A stretch of DNA of 64,000 nt from Babylonia areolata (Eukaryota; Mollusca; Gastropoda; Neogastropoda; Buccinidae), in contig NC_134876.1 of the NCBI RefSeq assembly GCF_041734735.1, forward strand, positions 26,659,752-26,723,751, written 5' to 3'. The notes beneath the pieces were generated by a model. The model did no database searches, was not told the origin of the DNA, and worked only from the letters and a program-made list of their open reading frames with translations. This document shows positions 1-12,700 of this stretch, piece after piece. The position numbers were made by a program, and so were the translations under genes. The stretch's first letter is position 1. The number at the start of each line of letters is the position of its first letter.

Positions 1-1045
1 TCAGAGCAAGGACAAAAGTCCGCGAAGCCCTCATCAGAGACATGCTCTTTGCCGACGATGCCGCAGTTGTGACCCACACCCAGCATGACTTGCAGTCACT
101 AATGGACCGCTTCTCCCAGGCCTGCAAAGATTTCGGTCTGACCATCAGTCTCAAGAAGACAAACGTCCTAGGCCAAGACACGCCATCTCCACCAGCCATC
201 ACCATTGATGACTACAAGCTTGAATCCATCCATGAATTCACTTACTTGGGTCCACCATCACCGACAACCTCTCCCTTGACACCGAGATCGACAAGAGGAT
301 CGGGAAGGCAGCCACAACGCTAGCCCGCCTCACACAAAGAGTGTGGACAAATCCGAAGCTGACCACAAAGACAAAGATGGCTGTATACAACGCCTGCGTC
401 CTCAGCACCTTGCTGTATGGCAGTGAGGCGTGGACCACACATGCTCGTCAGGAGAAAAGGCTCAATACCTTCTACCCGAGAAGCCTGCGGCGCATAATCT
501 GCATCTCCTGGCAAGACAAGGTGACAAACACCGAAGTCCTGACTCGCGCTGGCCTCCCGACCATATATACTATGCTGAGCGTCGGCTGCGCTGGCTGGGC
601 CACGTTCGCCGCATGGAAGATGGTCGCATCCCAAAGACATCCTTTATGGAGAGCTCGCCACGAGGCAGAGAGGCATTGGCCGCCCACAGCTGAGATATAA
701 AGATGCAAACGTGACATGAAGGTGCTTGAGATCAACACTGAGTCCTGGGAGGACCTTGCAGATGACCGCAACAGCTGGAGAAGCACTCTCAAGAATCAGC
801 TACAGATTGGTGAGGACAAACTGTCAGCTGCTGCAGCAGAAAAGTGAGCTCGCAGAAAAGGGACGGCAGCCAACAGACCAGCATCAGCTTATGACCACTG
901 CGACAGAGACTGTTTCTCTCGCATCGGTCTCTACAGTCACAGGCGACGCTGCTTGGTCCAAGCAGACAGCCCAGTTGGACATTAGGTCGGATATACTCTA
1001 TCCATGGACAGCCATGACCGAAGAAGGCCTACTACTACTACTCGC
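1..1045 (+). mobile_element. RTE-like LINE, 3' fragment of the RT ORF
   Basis: This is a 5'-truncated (or window-cut) non-LTR retrotransposon on the + strand. It opens at the RT catalytic motif LFADD (near 48) and continues through the thumb region (FTYLG, LLYGSEAW, LTRAGLP, RWLGHVRRM). It ends in non-coding sequence with a short CTA microsatellite tail at about 1,029-1,041, a tail type common in RTE elements. The frame shifts near 270 and again near 590, and stops follow 690, so it is dead. The peptide resembles the RT end of the - strand element at 16-21 kb (same YLG, LLYG, TEVLTRA.LP blocks), so the two are relatives. The RTE-like label comes from family memory and not from a search. Confidence 0.8.
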
Positions 1046-1048
1046 TGT

Positions 1049-1167
1049 ATTCGAATTGTATTCTATGTGACTTGTTATTTGATGACGGTAAAAACGTGGA
1101 TATATGTAACTGACCTAATTACTTGCATTCGATTGTATTCTATGTGACTTGTTATTTGATGACGGTT
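1049..1167. repeat. Tandem duplication, about 78-bp period
   Basis: A 41-bp stretch at 1,049-1,089 (core CTATGTGACTTGTTATTTGA) recurs almost unchanged at 1,127-1,167. It lies between two LINE fragments and is probably a local slippage duplication in 5' untranslated LINE or host sequence. Confidence 0.75.
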
Positions 1168-1344
1168 TGATCAGTGATTAAGTGTATTGCACACTTCGTA
1201 CTTATGAGGTGCCTTCTGGTACTTCTTGTGCCCTTTACTCTTCTCTTCCATTGTACTATTGTATCATAACAGTCATCTTTGATATTGTTGTATTCACTTT
1301 TCTTTTACATGACTAAAACTCAATGCTTGGCCAATATTCGATGG

Positions 1345-4070
1345 TTTTAAAGTAGGTTTTCTGAATATTAATCATATCATCAACAAACTCGCTGATGTAT
1401 CCCATGTCCTTTCAAACTCCGGAAAACAGTTTCATATATTCGGATTTGCTGAATCAAGACTAACAGACCATATCCAGGACTCTGATTTACTACTACCAGG
1501 CTATTGTATTAATCGTAATGATCCAACATACTCTAGAGAAACAGGCCTTGTTGTATATGTTCATCAAAATATTAACTTTAAAGGAACCGAATCACTGGAA
1601 AATTATCCCTGACGTTGAATCTGTATGGATCGGAATACGCTTTATTAAGAAATTAAAACCTATCCTACTCGGCTTTATCTACAGAAATCCAGTTGAACAT
1701 GTACATTGGATAGACAAGTTTATTCTGATGATAGAAGAAGCTTCTTTGTCTTCAGGTGAAATAATACTATTAGGTGACTTTGATACTGACTTACTCAAAT
1801 TAAACAAACACAGGACAAAAAATTATGAATCATTTCACCTAACGCATTTGATTGACTTACCTACGAGAGTTACTGCAACGTCAAAAACACTTATAGATCA
1901 TACATCTACAAACTCCATAACAGAAGTATGTTCCTCAACGTTCGGCTGCAGTGACCATTCCCCTATATGTTTCACATGGTCCAAACGAGATGTGAAAATT
2001 CCTGCAAAAAGATATAAAACTGTTAGCTATGAAGATTTTAGACAGTTTGATAAGGATTTTTTTTCTACAGAACTTGATACATTCCAACATGTCAGCTGTT
2101 TATCAATTCTCTAATCCTGAAGAAGCACTTGAGGTTTGGTATCACAATTTTCTTAATGTATGATAACCATGCTTCATTCATAACAAAACGTGTCAAAAGC
2201 TATCCTAAACAGCAGTGGATTACAAAAAACATTGATGATAAGATTAAGGAAGGAGACTTCTCTATTTCAGAAGGTAAGAATGACGAATTCAGAAAACAAC
2301 GTAATCTTGTGAATGCTTTGAAACGTTCAGAAAAGAAGAATTGCTTTCAAGAACTTATCTCAATAACAAATTGATTTGGAAAGCCATAAATCAATCAGAT
2401 AATAAACATAATAACACACAATCCACAACAACTGACGACATATCAGCAGAAAACTTAAATACACATTTTTGTAATGTAGCTAACTCAACAGTAGGAACAA
2501 ACACATCATCCCTTAATTCACTAGATATTCTCGAAACCTTTTGTAACACTATGGATATTTCATCACACCTTGATATCCCTCTTATGGATGTACATGAAGT
2601 TTACAATGCTCTTTCCCACTTCAAGCAAACGGATTCGAAAGGTCTTGATGGTATAGATGGAAAGATATTAAAACTCTCTGCTCATATAATTGCTGAAACA
2701 CTTATGTGTTAACCTCTGTATCACAAAAAAGAGAATTCCTAAATCTTAAAGCCGCGAAAGTAGTACCCATTTTTAAATCAGGTGACCGTACAGACCCTTC
2801 CAATTGCAGACCAATTTCAATCTGGTCAATATTGTCAAAACCTTTAGAAAAAACACATTAACAAACATATCCTCAATCATTGCAACCACTACAAACTATT
2901 TCATCCAAATCAATCTGGTTTCAGGTCCAAGCACTCCTGTCATACAGCACTCACTAACTCAGTCGAACAATGGCTCACAAATATAAACAATAATGAAATT
3001 ACTGGTGTTCTCATGGTGGATTTTATGAAGGCATTCGATATGATAGACCGCACTCTTCTTTCGAAAAAACTAAAATTATATTGCTTTTCTGGGATTACAC
3101 TTGAACTCATATCCTCATTTCTGTCAGACAGAAGACAACTTGTGTCTATTAACGAATCTCAAGCCTCTTTACAGTCTGTGTATTATGGAGTTCCTCAAGG
3201 TTCAATTCTTGATCCGATATTATTTTCTATTCATATAAATGATTTGCCTCTATTTCTTAATGTATTATGTGATATGTTTGCAGACGATACAATAAATACA
3301 AACCACACTTCAATAGACAAAGTGTACTATTCTCTGCAACAAAGCTTTAATGACATACTGAGTTAAATGGTCCAATTTAAATCACATGTGTCTCCATCCA
3401 AAGAAAACAAAATGTCTCATACTTACCACCAGACACAAACGCCAAAACCTTTCACACAACCTTCCACCCCTTTCCATAAGTGGTCAACCAGTAGAAGAAG
3501 TTGATAATCATAAAATTCTTGGAGTAACCATTGTTAACAACTTATCTTGGTCCAGTCATAAAAAAATCATTATGTCATTATGCAAAACTCTATCCATAAA
3601 GATTTATCACCTATCCAGACTTGAAATTTTCTTGATTTGCTTTGTCGAAAATTATTCTTTTTTGCTTATACTGAATCACATATCAACTATGCATTAACAC
3701 TCCGGGATTCAGCTAGCGATAATGTACTAAAACCTTTACTAAGTCTGCATTTGACGAGCTCTTAAATTGATCCTTCTGAAATCTTCATCACTGACTGCTG
3801 ACGACTACAGGCACTTAAATATTCTTTCCTAAAGCTTAAACTTGAATACAACAAAGCACTTTTTATCTTTAAAATAATGTCTAATTATGGAACATCTTTG
3901 AGAGAGAGATTTCCCACCACGCTAGCCCGTCATACCAACAAGATCAAGATCCCCATCCCAAGAGTAGATCTGTTTAAATCCAGTCTCATTTATTCAGGAG
4001 TCTGTTTATGGAATCACATTTCATCCAATTTTATTGTTCAGAAAAGCATTCAAGAATTTTTTTTTTAATT
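1345..4070 (+). mobile_element. CR1/Jockey-group LINE, endonuclease plus RT, decayed
   Basis: The 5' part encodes an APE-type endonuclease: FLNINHIINKLADVSHVL near 1,358, ESRLTD near 1,455, GDFD near 1,782 and SDHSP near 1,950 are the expected metal and catalytic blocks. After a broken linker the RT follows: DSKGLDGIDGKIL near 2,640, DFMKAFDMID near 3,020, GVPQGSILDP near 3,188 and FADD near 3,278. The C-terminal block CLWNHISSNF near 4,010 is typical of CR1/L2/Rex-type ORF2 ends. Coding is split over several frames with stops, so it is inactive. AT content is high. The clade within CR1/Jockey is not settled. Confidence 0.85.
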
Positions 4071-4084
4071 ACCATACACACCTT

Positions 4085-4715
4085 AAGGACATATATGTAA
4101 ACAATCATACTTGATTTTATCTTACTGAATACACATATAGTTTAGTTGTATGTCTAATCACTGTTGCATTACTTAATAATATACAACCACAATCAGTGTC
4201 CTACATACTTCGTGTGTTTTTTGTGTTTTATTTGATTTTTTTTTTTTTAATTATTGAAGGGGGGTCGGGGTGGGGGTTGTGTGTGTGTGGGGGGGGGGGG
4301 GTCGGTTTTTTTTGGTTGTTTTTCCATTTTCATAATATGATGTTTGTATCAGGATAATGTACATGTGCATGCTTAAATGTGTATGTGAATGTCATGTCCT
4401 TACTTCCACTTCTCTTTGTTACTTTTTGAATGTTTTGATTCATTTTCATTTTCCATTTGCCCTGAGGGTTGGATGAAAAAAAGCACATGTATGCTTATTC
4501 CACTTCCCTCAGTAAAAAAGAAAAAAAAGAAAAAAAAAAGACTTCGTTCGTTCGTTCTCTCTCTCTCTCCTTTTCTTCTTCTTTAGACATTGAGGTTGTA
4601 GATAGTTACAAATATGAAGTATGAAATTTTACAAACAAGTTATCCTAGACATGAGCTATTGTGAAATTTGACACCAAGGCCAGACTAAAAACAAGTCAGT
4701 CTTTGAAAGCTAGGA
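4085..4715. other. AT-rich spacer with homopolymer runs
   Basis: I see no gene. The stretch holds T, G and A runs (a G run near 4,290, A-rich 4,516-4,540) and is probably the 3' tail of the preceding LINE plus host spacer. Confidence 0.5.
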
Positions 4716-4719
4716 GATG

Positions 4720-5100
4720 GTCCCAGTGAGCTCTTTTAAAGAATGTTTCGTATCCAGGTTGCTTCTTTTATTCTATATGGCGCAGAGATATGGGGCTATT
4801 GTAATCCTGATGTTATTGAAAAGATGTCTATATCTGCGTGTTAAAGATGCTGGAGGAGAACTTGGTCGCTATGCAATGCATGTTTTAGCAGCCGATAACG
4901 AAAACTGAATAATAATTGTTATTGAACCTGAATAAAGCAATTGGCCCAGACAACACAGAGGACGTCGTTTGTTTGAACACATGTGCTTCCGAATTATGTG
5001 ATATATTTTGCATAGTCTTCTACTGGCTTTTACAAGAACTGTTCTGTCGCAAATATCTGAAAAAAAACCCTGTCTCTTCAGCACCTTGACCATCTTCAGT
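4720..5100 (+). mobile_element. Scrambled LINE remnant
   Basis: Two short coding relics stand in the wrong order. Near 4,770-4,840 one frame reads ILYGAEIWGYCNPDVIEK, a block from downstream of the RT in LINE ORFs. Near 4,921-5,040 another reads LNKAIGPDN then CASELCDIF, a block from the very start of an RT domain. The order suggests two fragments or a rearrangement. The sequence to about 5,285 (ending in a TTTGATTTGATTTGA tail) may be a LINE 3' end. Confidence 0.6.
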
Positions 5101-5603
5101 TTCCGTACTGATCGTGTAGGAGAATTGGAGATGGGATGGCATTGCGCTCACTGACGACACTGTGCTGTCGTTGACTGGTTTTAATCTCTTCTTATGGTGT
5201 GCCTGATCATATGCATGTGTTTATAACCAGTTTGTAACCGCACAAATGCATTTCTGTATGGATAGGTAAAGTATTTTTGATTTGATTTGACTGACGGCGC
5301 CACTTCTCTTCTGGCTGATATCCCTGACAGTCCCTTCAAAAGTGCCAGAAAATCCAGAACTGTACTGCACAGCTCATATTTAGAATATCCAGACAAACCC
5401 ACATGTAAGTAACCCTCCTTCTTGAGAAACTAATCTCACAGAACGGATTACAAACTCGCTACCATGTGTTTTATTGCCATTGAACATTCTGCACCCACAT
5501 ACCTTTGTGACTTTCTGTCTAGATTTGTAACAGATCTTATTGACTACGATATATGTGATTAATTTACTTCCAGAGATTTCGAAGGCTCTGTGTTTGTCTG
5601 TGT

Positions 5604-6388
5604 GTATACTTATTTGTGTGCGGTATGTGGTGTTTGAATGTTTGCTGCATGTAATACTTTTATGGTCAGTTATTTGTGTGTGGTATGTGGTGCTTGAATG
5701 TTTGCTGCATTTAATACTTTTATGGTCAGTTATTTGTGTGTGGTATGTGGTGCTTGAATGTTTGCTGTATTTAATACTTTTATGGTCAGTTATTTGTGTG
5801 TGGTATGTGGTGCTTGAATGTTTGCTGCATTTAATACTTTTATGGTCAGTTATTTGTGTGTGGTATGTGGTGCTTGAATGTTTGCTGCATGTAATACTTT
5901 TATGGTCAGTTATTTGTGTGTGGTATGTGGTGCTTGAATGTTTGCTGCATGTAATACTTTTATGGTCAGTTATTTGTGTGTGGAATGTGGTGCTTGAATG
6001 TTTGCTGCATGTAATACTTTTATGGTCAGTTATTTGTGTGTGGTATGTGGTGCTTGAATGCTTCTTGCATGTAATACTTTTATGGTCAGTTATTTGTGTG
6101 TGGTATGTGGTGCTTGAATGTTTGCTGCATGTAATGCTTTTATGGTCAGTTATTTGTGTGTGGTATGTGGTGCTTGAATGTTTGCTGCATGTAATACTTT
6201 TATGGTCAGTTATTTGTGTGTGGTATGTGGTGCTTGAATGTTTGCTGCATGTAATGCTTTTATGGTCAGTTATTTGTGTGTGGTATGTGGTGCTTGAATG
6301 TTTGCTGCATGTAATACTTTTATGGTCAGTTATTTGTGTGTGGTATGTGGTGCTTGAATGCTTGTTGCATGTAATACTTTTATGGTAA
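5604..6388. repeat. 60-bp minisatellite, about 13 copies
   Basis: The exact period is 60 bp; each unit holds TTTGCTGCATGTAATACTTT followed by ATGGTCAGTTATTTGTGTGT. Units differ at only a few positions. Because 60 is a multiple of three and the unit lacks stops in some frames, long open frames run through it on both strands (282 residues + at 5,540-6,388; 353 residues - at 5,380-6,441). Differences between units include both silent and amino-acid-changing ones in the - frame, so I do not treat either frame as a gene. Confidence 0.95.
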
Positions 6389-7056
6389 GTTCCACGAGCT
6401 CCCTGTATGGGAGCTATGTCAATCTCCATTACTGTTATCATTAATGATGATGATGATGATTACTATCACATCACATCTCCAATCACATCTCCATCACATC
6501 TCCCATCCTCCATCACACCTCCGTCCTCCAAAGGACGAGGACTCATCCTGCAAAAAAGCATCCTGCTAAAAGTCTTCCCAACAGCGGTTTTATCTTCCCT
6601 TCTGTACACCAGCCGTCCGTCACGAAATGGTCAGATCATGTCATAAAACATTTCCATCCATGCATTCTTCTTTGCCTCCTTTCAGTGAGCAGACAAGTTT
6701 CTATCTAATGTCACACACTCCTATGAAAAAAAAAATATTGGTGCCCTATAACTCCCCTCTGACCTTCAGGATTTAAACCTCACCTCTGAGAAAAAAAAAA
6801 AAAAAAAAAGCATCTTACAATGGTAGGCGATCCACGTTTATTACCCGGAGACACACAGCCCCTCATGAAGGATGAATGTGGACAATACAATTTGCCGATG
6901 GAATGAACGATGAGTAAACAAGAGAGGCAAGGCCTTCAAGACTCACTTGTGATACACTAAAAAAAATCAACAAAAAAAAAATCTAATCGTTAAAATGTGT
7001 TCTGTATTTGTTATTATAAAGCTTCGGGTTAAAAAAAAAAAAAAAGAGAAAAAAAA
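6389..7056. other. Spacer with poly(A) runs
   Basis: No gene is visible. There are A runs at about 6,791-6,809, 6,971-6,980 and 7,031-7,045. The stretch 6,810-6,960 between A runs may be a short retroposed repeat, but I cannot classify it. Confidence 0.5.
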
Positions 7057-7129
7057 GTCCTAACCAGATTCGAACCCCGCGTGTTCGGGTGAGAAGAAAC
7101 TGTCTTACCCATTACACTATCGTGGCTCC
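7057..7129 (-). pseudogene. tRNA-Glu-like relic or SINE head
   Basis: Read on the - strand, this 73-nt segment has a box-A-like TAGTGTAATGGGTAAGACA and a box B GGGTTCGAATC at tRNA spacing, an anticodon-like TTC in the expected region, and a T run just downstream that could stop Pol III. The acceptor stem does not pair (GGAGCCA against GGTTAGGAC) and the T stem is poor, so it is not a working tRNA. It could be a pseudogene or the head of a SINE whose body I do not recognise. Confidence 0.6.
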
Positions 7130-8333
7130 TTAACTGACGTTCTAAAATTTAATATTTGAACATATTTTTTTAAAGGGCGATATATCAATTGCGGTATTAG
7201 CAGTGAGAACGCTGTTTAAATCAAATTATTCGGTGTATCTTGGGCATTCAAAAATCTTTAAGGGCAATAAAAAATTCTTTTTAAGTCCGCGGTAAAGGAG
7301 ACGTGGCTATCGCGGCAATCACACTGCAACATTTAGCCGTTTTCTCTAGATCTAGATAGATGTACAAGTTTAGTTTCACCCGCTGGGAATGTAGTACGAC
7401 ACGGTCGATTCAATTTCTCTTTTGTGTTCATTCTAGTTTTATAGTTTTAAAGTTGATATGAAAATTTTGTAATTTGTTAAACTAATAACATGTACAGCCA
7501 AGTACAAGTACTTCTAAAAGTCGTATGAAGTGAAAAGGACTTCATTTTGAGAAAAGTCAAGACTGGACATTTTTTCGTTTCATCGTGATCAATTCAAGGG
7601 TATTAACTGGCATGGTTTACAATTTTTAACTGTGAATTCAGACTGATTCTGTGGATATTTTTGTGGCAGTTTGGGGCATAATCCAGTAAGTGATGAGGCG
7701 TTCACAAATCTTTCTCTGAATAAATATTTAACGGTCTCCTTTTCCAACTTTCCATCACATGTTATCGTTTATTGTCCATTGAATATAGGATTGAATGGGC
7801 AGGTCAACAATTTGAAACAAAATGGCGTCGTTCGCGAAGAATATGAGCACGCGCTTTGAATGTGTATAAATATGTGTACACAATTCATTTTTGCCCATGA
7901 CCTTCAGGGCTCAGCCAATAGATCTGTAAAGTCCACTCATCGTATTGATTTTAGTATTTTCCGAAAAAGACCACTTGGGCGAATGAACATAGTGAAAGCC
8001 CTGTAGCCTACACTGAGAGTAAAACACACAAGCTTTTTATGTATTGATTATAATTTCAAAATGTAATGTTTAAGATGAGAAAGATCAGTTTAAAGCAAAT
8101 TGAGTCCCCTAGCATTGATTACAGATTAATTTCCCTTTTTAACTATCTGCACCAAAACATTTGCAAAATAAATAAAACTTCCATGCTTAGCAAAAGAAGT
8201 TCCTGTTTGAACAAAAAATGATAATAATGACTGCTCTTGTTGTTGTGTCAGAATACCAGATCAAAGTGCCAAGTTTAGAGAATACAAAAAATATAAATAT
8301 AACAGTAAATGCAGTTTGCATATAATTTGGCTT

Positions 8334-8366
<33 letters not shown>

Positions 8367-9602
8367 CCATCCCAGAGGTGCAATATTGTTTTAAACAAGA
8401 TGACTGGAAAGAACTGAATTTTTCCTATTTTTATGCCTAATTTGGTGTCAGCTGACAACGTATTTGCAGAGAAAATGTCAATGTTAAAGTTTACCACGGA
8501 CACACACACACACACACACAGACAACCGAACACCAGGTTAAAACATAGGCTCACTTTGTTTACACAAGTGAGTCAAAAACAAGAGTAGCACACACACACA
8601 CACACACACACACAAAGGGGGGTAGAAGGCAGAGACAGACAAGCAAACGCGGCAAACAGCACAAATGGACGGGTTGCGTGAAAAGCGGAGGACGCAGGCG
8701 ATTGTGAATCCACACCACCAATTAGCGGAAGGCTGTGACGTCTGTACCTGGTGGAGGGAAGGAAGGGTACACCACAACCCTCTTCCCAAAATAACACAGG
8801 AACAGATCCCTTGATGACAGCTTCATAATTGACGGGGGCGCCTGTCGCAGCCTACAACGTAAGTCGATATCTGTTGACATACCTGTGGCAAGAACGGTCC
8901 TGCACCGTTGTCATGAATTACATGTATGCTGACAAAAGTAAATGAAAGAAGAAATATTACGATCGGTGCGACAGACGAACGTGCACACATACATATACAT
9001 GCACGTGTGTTGACATGTTCGCATGTGCGTGCGCGCACGCCGGCACAGACACACACATACATACGCACGCACGCACGCACACACACACACACACACACAC
9101 ACATTTTCTATAATGTTATTCTGATTGTAATGCACGCGTACGTACACACACATATGCGCGCACGACAAACGTATCAAACAACAACAAAAAAAACAACGCA
9201 CCCTCAACCCCACCCCACCCCACACACACCAGAAAACGAGATTACTAAGTGAAAAAATATAGTAGTATGTCCATCACTGATCTCAAGTATCATCCTTCTG
9301 CTCGACCACATTCCATAAAACTTTATGGATTCCTTGAACACCTGACAATTGTGACAACGATGACGTATTTCAGTGATCTGTGAGGCTGGATGTACTGTGG
9401 GAAAGTTGAGACATTGAAACGTGTTTGAAAACTGAAGTTGGAAAGACGAGATGTTGACATAAAGAATGAGTGGACAGATGAAGATTAACATTTCTCACAA
9501 TCAGTAATTCGTGTGACCAGACCATGAGCAGCAGCAGTATATTCGTCCAGGGAACACGACTCATCGGCTGCACAGTGCCGTGCTGATGACTCACCAAACA
9601 CT
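7130..9602. other. Non-coding region with dinucleotide repeats
   Basis: I see no gene. (GT)n lies at 8,338-8,365 and (CA)n at about 8,501-8,520, 8,589-8,614 and 9,041-9,102. Open frames through these repeats encode only Cys-Val or His-Thr strings. A stretch at about 7,890-8,030 has the feel of a dispersed repeat but gives no protein match. Confidence 0.55.
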
Positions 9603-9607
9603 GGCAG

Positions 9608-9720
9608 CGTTAGCTTATTTCCCTTGGTGACTTACGAGAGATTACGAGAGTCAGTTGGCGGGTATAAATGATAAAACGTACTGTGATCTATGTGTGTTCA
9701 GTTGAGGCTGAAACATCACA
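9608..9720 (+). repeat. 5' LTR of the 9.6-14.0 kb Gypsy fossil
   Basis: 113 bp, matching 13,840-13,953 along its whole length. It contains a TATAAATGATAA-type box near 9,663 and ends in ACATCACA, followed at once by the primer-binding-type site. Both LTR copies are flanked on the outside by GGCAG. Confidence 0.9.
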
Positions 9721-12700
9721 TTGGTGACGAGAATTCCCAAAGGACTCATGCAGGGAAGTACCAAAATACATTTCTATTTGCTTTCTGTGTAATAGTTCTC
9801 ACTAAAAGTTCTTGGAGAAATATGTTCTTGTTTGTTTCATGTTAGAAAGAGACGGTGACGCCATTTTGTGTCAGTCAACAAACCTGCAAATTGTTTTTCC
9901 ATTGTGACATTAGAAGTTGTTGTGTTGTTTTTTCTCCAGTCATACACTTTGCTAGAGTGTAGTCCACAATTCAGAATGGCGCACAAAAATAAGTTTGATG
10001 AGTTCAACCCTGCTGTTGAAAATTTTGATTGTTATATTGAACGCCTTACCATGTACTTTGAAGCAAACGACATTGCTGAAGATAAACAGAAGAGTGTATT
10101 CTTGCCAGTTATTGGTGCCAAATGTTACTCACTGCTTCGTTCACTGTGCTCACATGACACACCACCAACAAAGGATTATGACGACCTCATTGCTATCCTC
10201 AAGGCTCATGTGTCACCCAAACCACTTATCATAGGTGAAAGGTTCAAATTTCACAACAGAAAGCAGGACGAGCTGGAAACTGTGAACGACTTTGCTGCAG
10301 AACTGAGACGATTAGCATCCACTTGTGACTTTGGAGAGTTTTTGCAAGATGCACTGAGAGACAGATTTGTATGTGGCCTTTTTGACGCCACAACTCAGAA
10401 GAAGCTGTTATCTGAAAAAGATCTCACCTGTTCGAAGACAGTGGAAATCGCCCATGCTATGGAAACATCTGCAAGCCACTCTGCAGCTCTTCACCAAGAG
10501 TGCTCTGCTGAACTACCATCTTCACCAACTGTGAACACAGTCAAAGAAAAACGTCAATCTCAAAAACACCTAGAAAAACCAGTAATGAGAAAACCGAAAC
10601 ACCAAGTGTTACCGCTGTGGTAAAGCACATTTTGCTGCGAGCTGTCCTTTCAAGAACTACACTTGTAATCACTGCAAGAAAGTTGGACACTCAGCAGCTG
10701 TCTGTCGTTAAGGAACAAAACTGGATCGTCTGCCCAGAAGTTCATTTCAGAAGATCATGAGGAGATGGAAGTGGTGATGTTCACTGATAAGAGAGGAAAT
10801 AAGCCTTATACAGTCACTATACAGGTCGACGGCAAACCTGTGGTCTTTGAAATTGACACTGGAGCCTCAGTCACTCTTATCAATGATAGTTTTTGATGAT
10901 ACATGGGGTGGGGACATTTCATTGGCTAGATGTGACACAACTGAGAACATATACTGGACAACAGATTCCGGTGCGTGGAAAAGCTGAAGTCCAAGTTTCC
11001 CATCAAGGCAAGTCTGCAATACTACCTCTTATTGTGGCCAGTGGTGGTGATCCAAATCTACTGGGCAGAAACTGGATCCAGGGATTGGACATGGAAGCAG
11101 CGATTCTAGTGAACCAAGTAACAAATGAAACTACTATCCAGGCTGTCAGAATGTGACCACCATCAATACACAGAAGGGCCTTTACAGATACACTCATTTG
11201 CCCTTTGTAGTCTCAGCTGCACCAGCCATCTTCCAGCGAACTATGGACTGCTTGTTGCAGGACATTCCACAGGTTGCAGTGTTTCAAGATGATGCGGAAA
11301 GTATTTTGCAGACTTGAAGCTAAAGGTTTCCGGATGAAGAAGGAGAAATGTGAATTCATGCTACCAGAAGTCACATACCTAGGTCACCGGATCAATGCCG
11401 AAGGAGTCCAGCCCACACCTGAGAAAGTGAAGGCTGTTCAGGATGTCCAAACTCCCCAAAACACAACTGAGTTGAAGTCATTTCTTGGTCTCATAAACTT
11501 CTATGGGAAGTTTTTGCCTTGGTTGTCTACAGTGTTATCTCCATTGAACAATCTTCTTTGCAAAGGTGTTGTTTTCAGATGGGGAATTCAGCAGGACCAA
11601 GCTTTCAAAAAGGTGAAGGAAATGCTTCTGTCAGCTGATCTTCCGGTTCACTTCAATCCAGACATGGATGTAACCTTATCCTGTGATGCTTCCACAGTGG
11701 GCCTAGGAGCAGTTCTAGCCCACAAGTTTCCTGATGGCTCAGAACGCCCCATTGCCTACGCTTCCAGGTCACTGAAGAAAGCTGAATGGAATTACTCCAA
11801 CATTGACAGAGAAGCTCTTGCAGTCGCCTTCAGAATGAAGAAATTTCGTGACTATCTCTTTGGCCACCATTTCTGGTTATACACTGATCACAAGCCCTTG
11901 ATGACATTGTTCAATGAACATAAACCCATTCCAACAGAGGTCTCTACCAGAATTCAAAAATGGGCATTGCAACTGTCAGCATATACATACACCGTCTGCT
12001 ACAAGTCAGGAGCCACCATGTCACATGCTGATGCTCTCAGCAGGCTGTCCATACCAACCACCAGTGCTGAGCCTGAGACTCCAGAAGAGTACATTTTCCT
12101 AATGGATCATCTTTTGATGACCCCAGTCACTTCTACAGACATCCAAGCAGAGACTGATCATGACCCTGTTCTATCACATGTCACGAAATACACTTTATTT
12201 GGCTGGCCATCTTAACTTCCAAGAAAATGGCAGTCAGAATTGAAATTGTACAGGACCCATGAAACAGAACTGTGCATTCAAAGTGGTTGTCTTCTTTTAA
12301 GGAACAGGGTTGTTGTACCTCTGGCTTGTAGGAGGGCGATGCTGGAAGAACTTCACTCTTGTCATCCAGGTGTCTGCAAGATAAAGTGTCTTGCCCGCTC
12401 CTACGTGTGGTGGCCAGGACTTGATAGTAACATAGAAGCCACTGTCAGACTATGTGAAGCCTGCCAGCAAAAGTTCGTCACATGTCTGAGAAAGCTTCAC
12501 TTCATCCATGGGAGTGGTCTGAAAAAACATGGTCAAGACTTCATGTGGACTTTGCTGGACCCTTCATGGGACATATGTTTCTTGTGGTTGTTGATTCCCA
12601 CTCTAAATGGGTGGAGATAAAGATGATGACCAAAATCACAGCAGAAAGGACTATTTGCTGCCAAAGAGAACTCTTCGTCACACATGGATTACCAGATACC

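Noticed and set aside
5380-6441. 353-codon - strand and 282-codon + strand frames across the 60-bp array as genes
   Set aside because: Both follow from a stop-free 60-bp unit; unit differences show no bias to silent changes and there are no recognisable domains or gene context.
8538-9252. Overlapping frames of 70-108 codons
   Set aside because: All depend on (CA)n/(GT)n tracts for openness and lack any domain.
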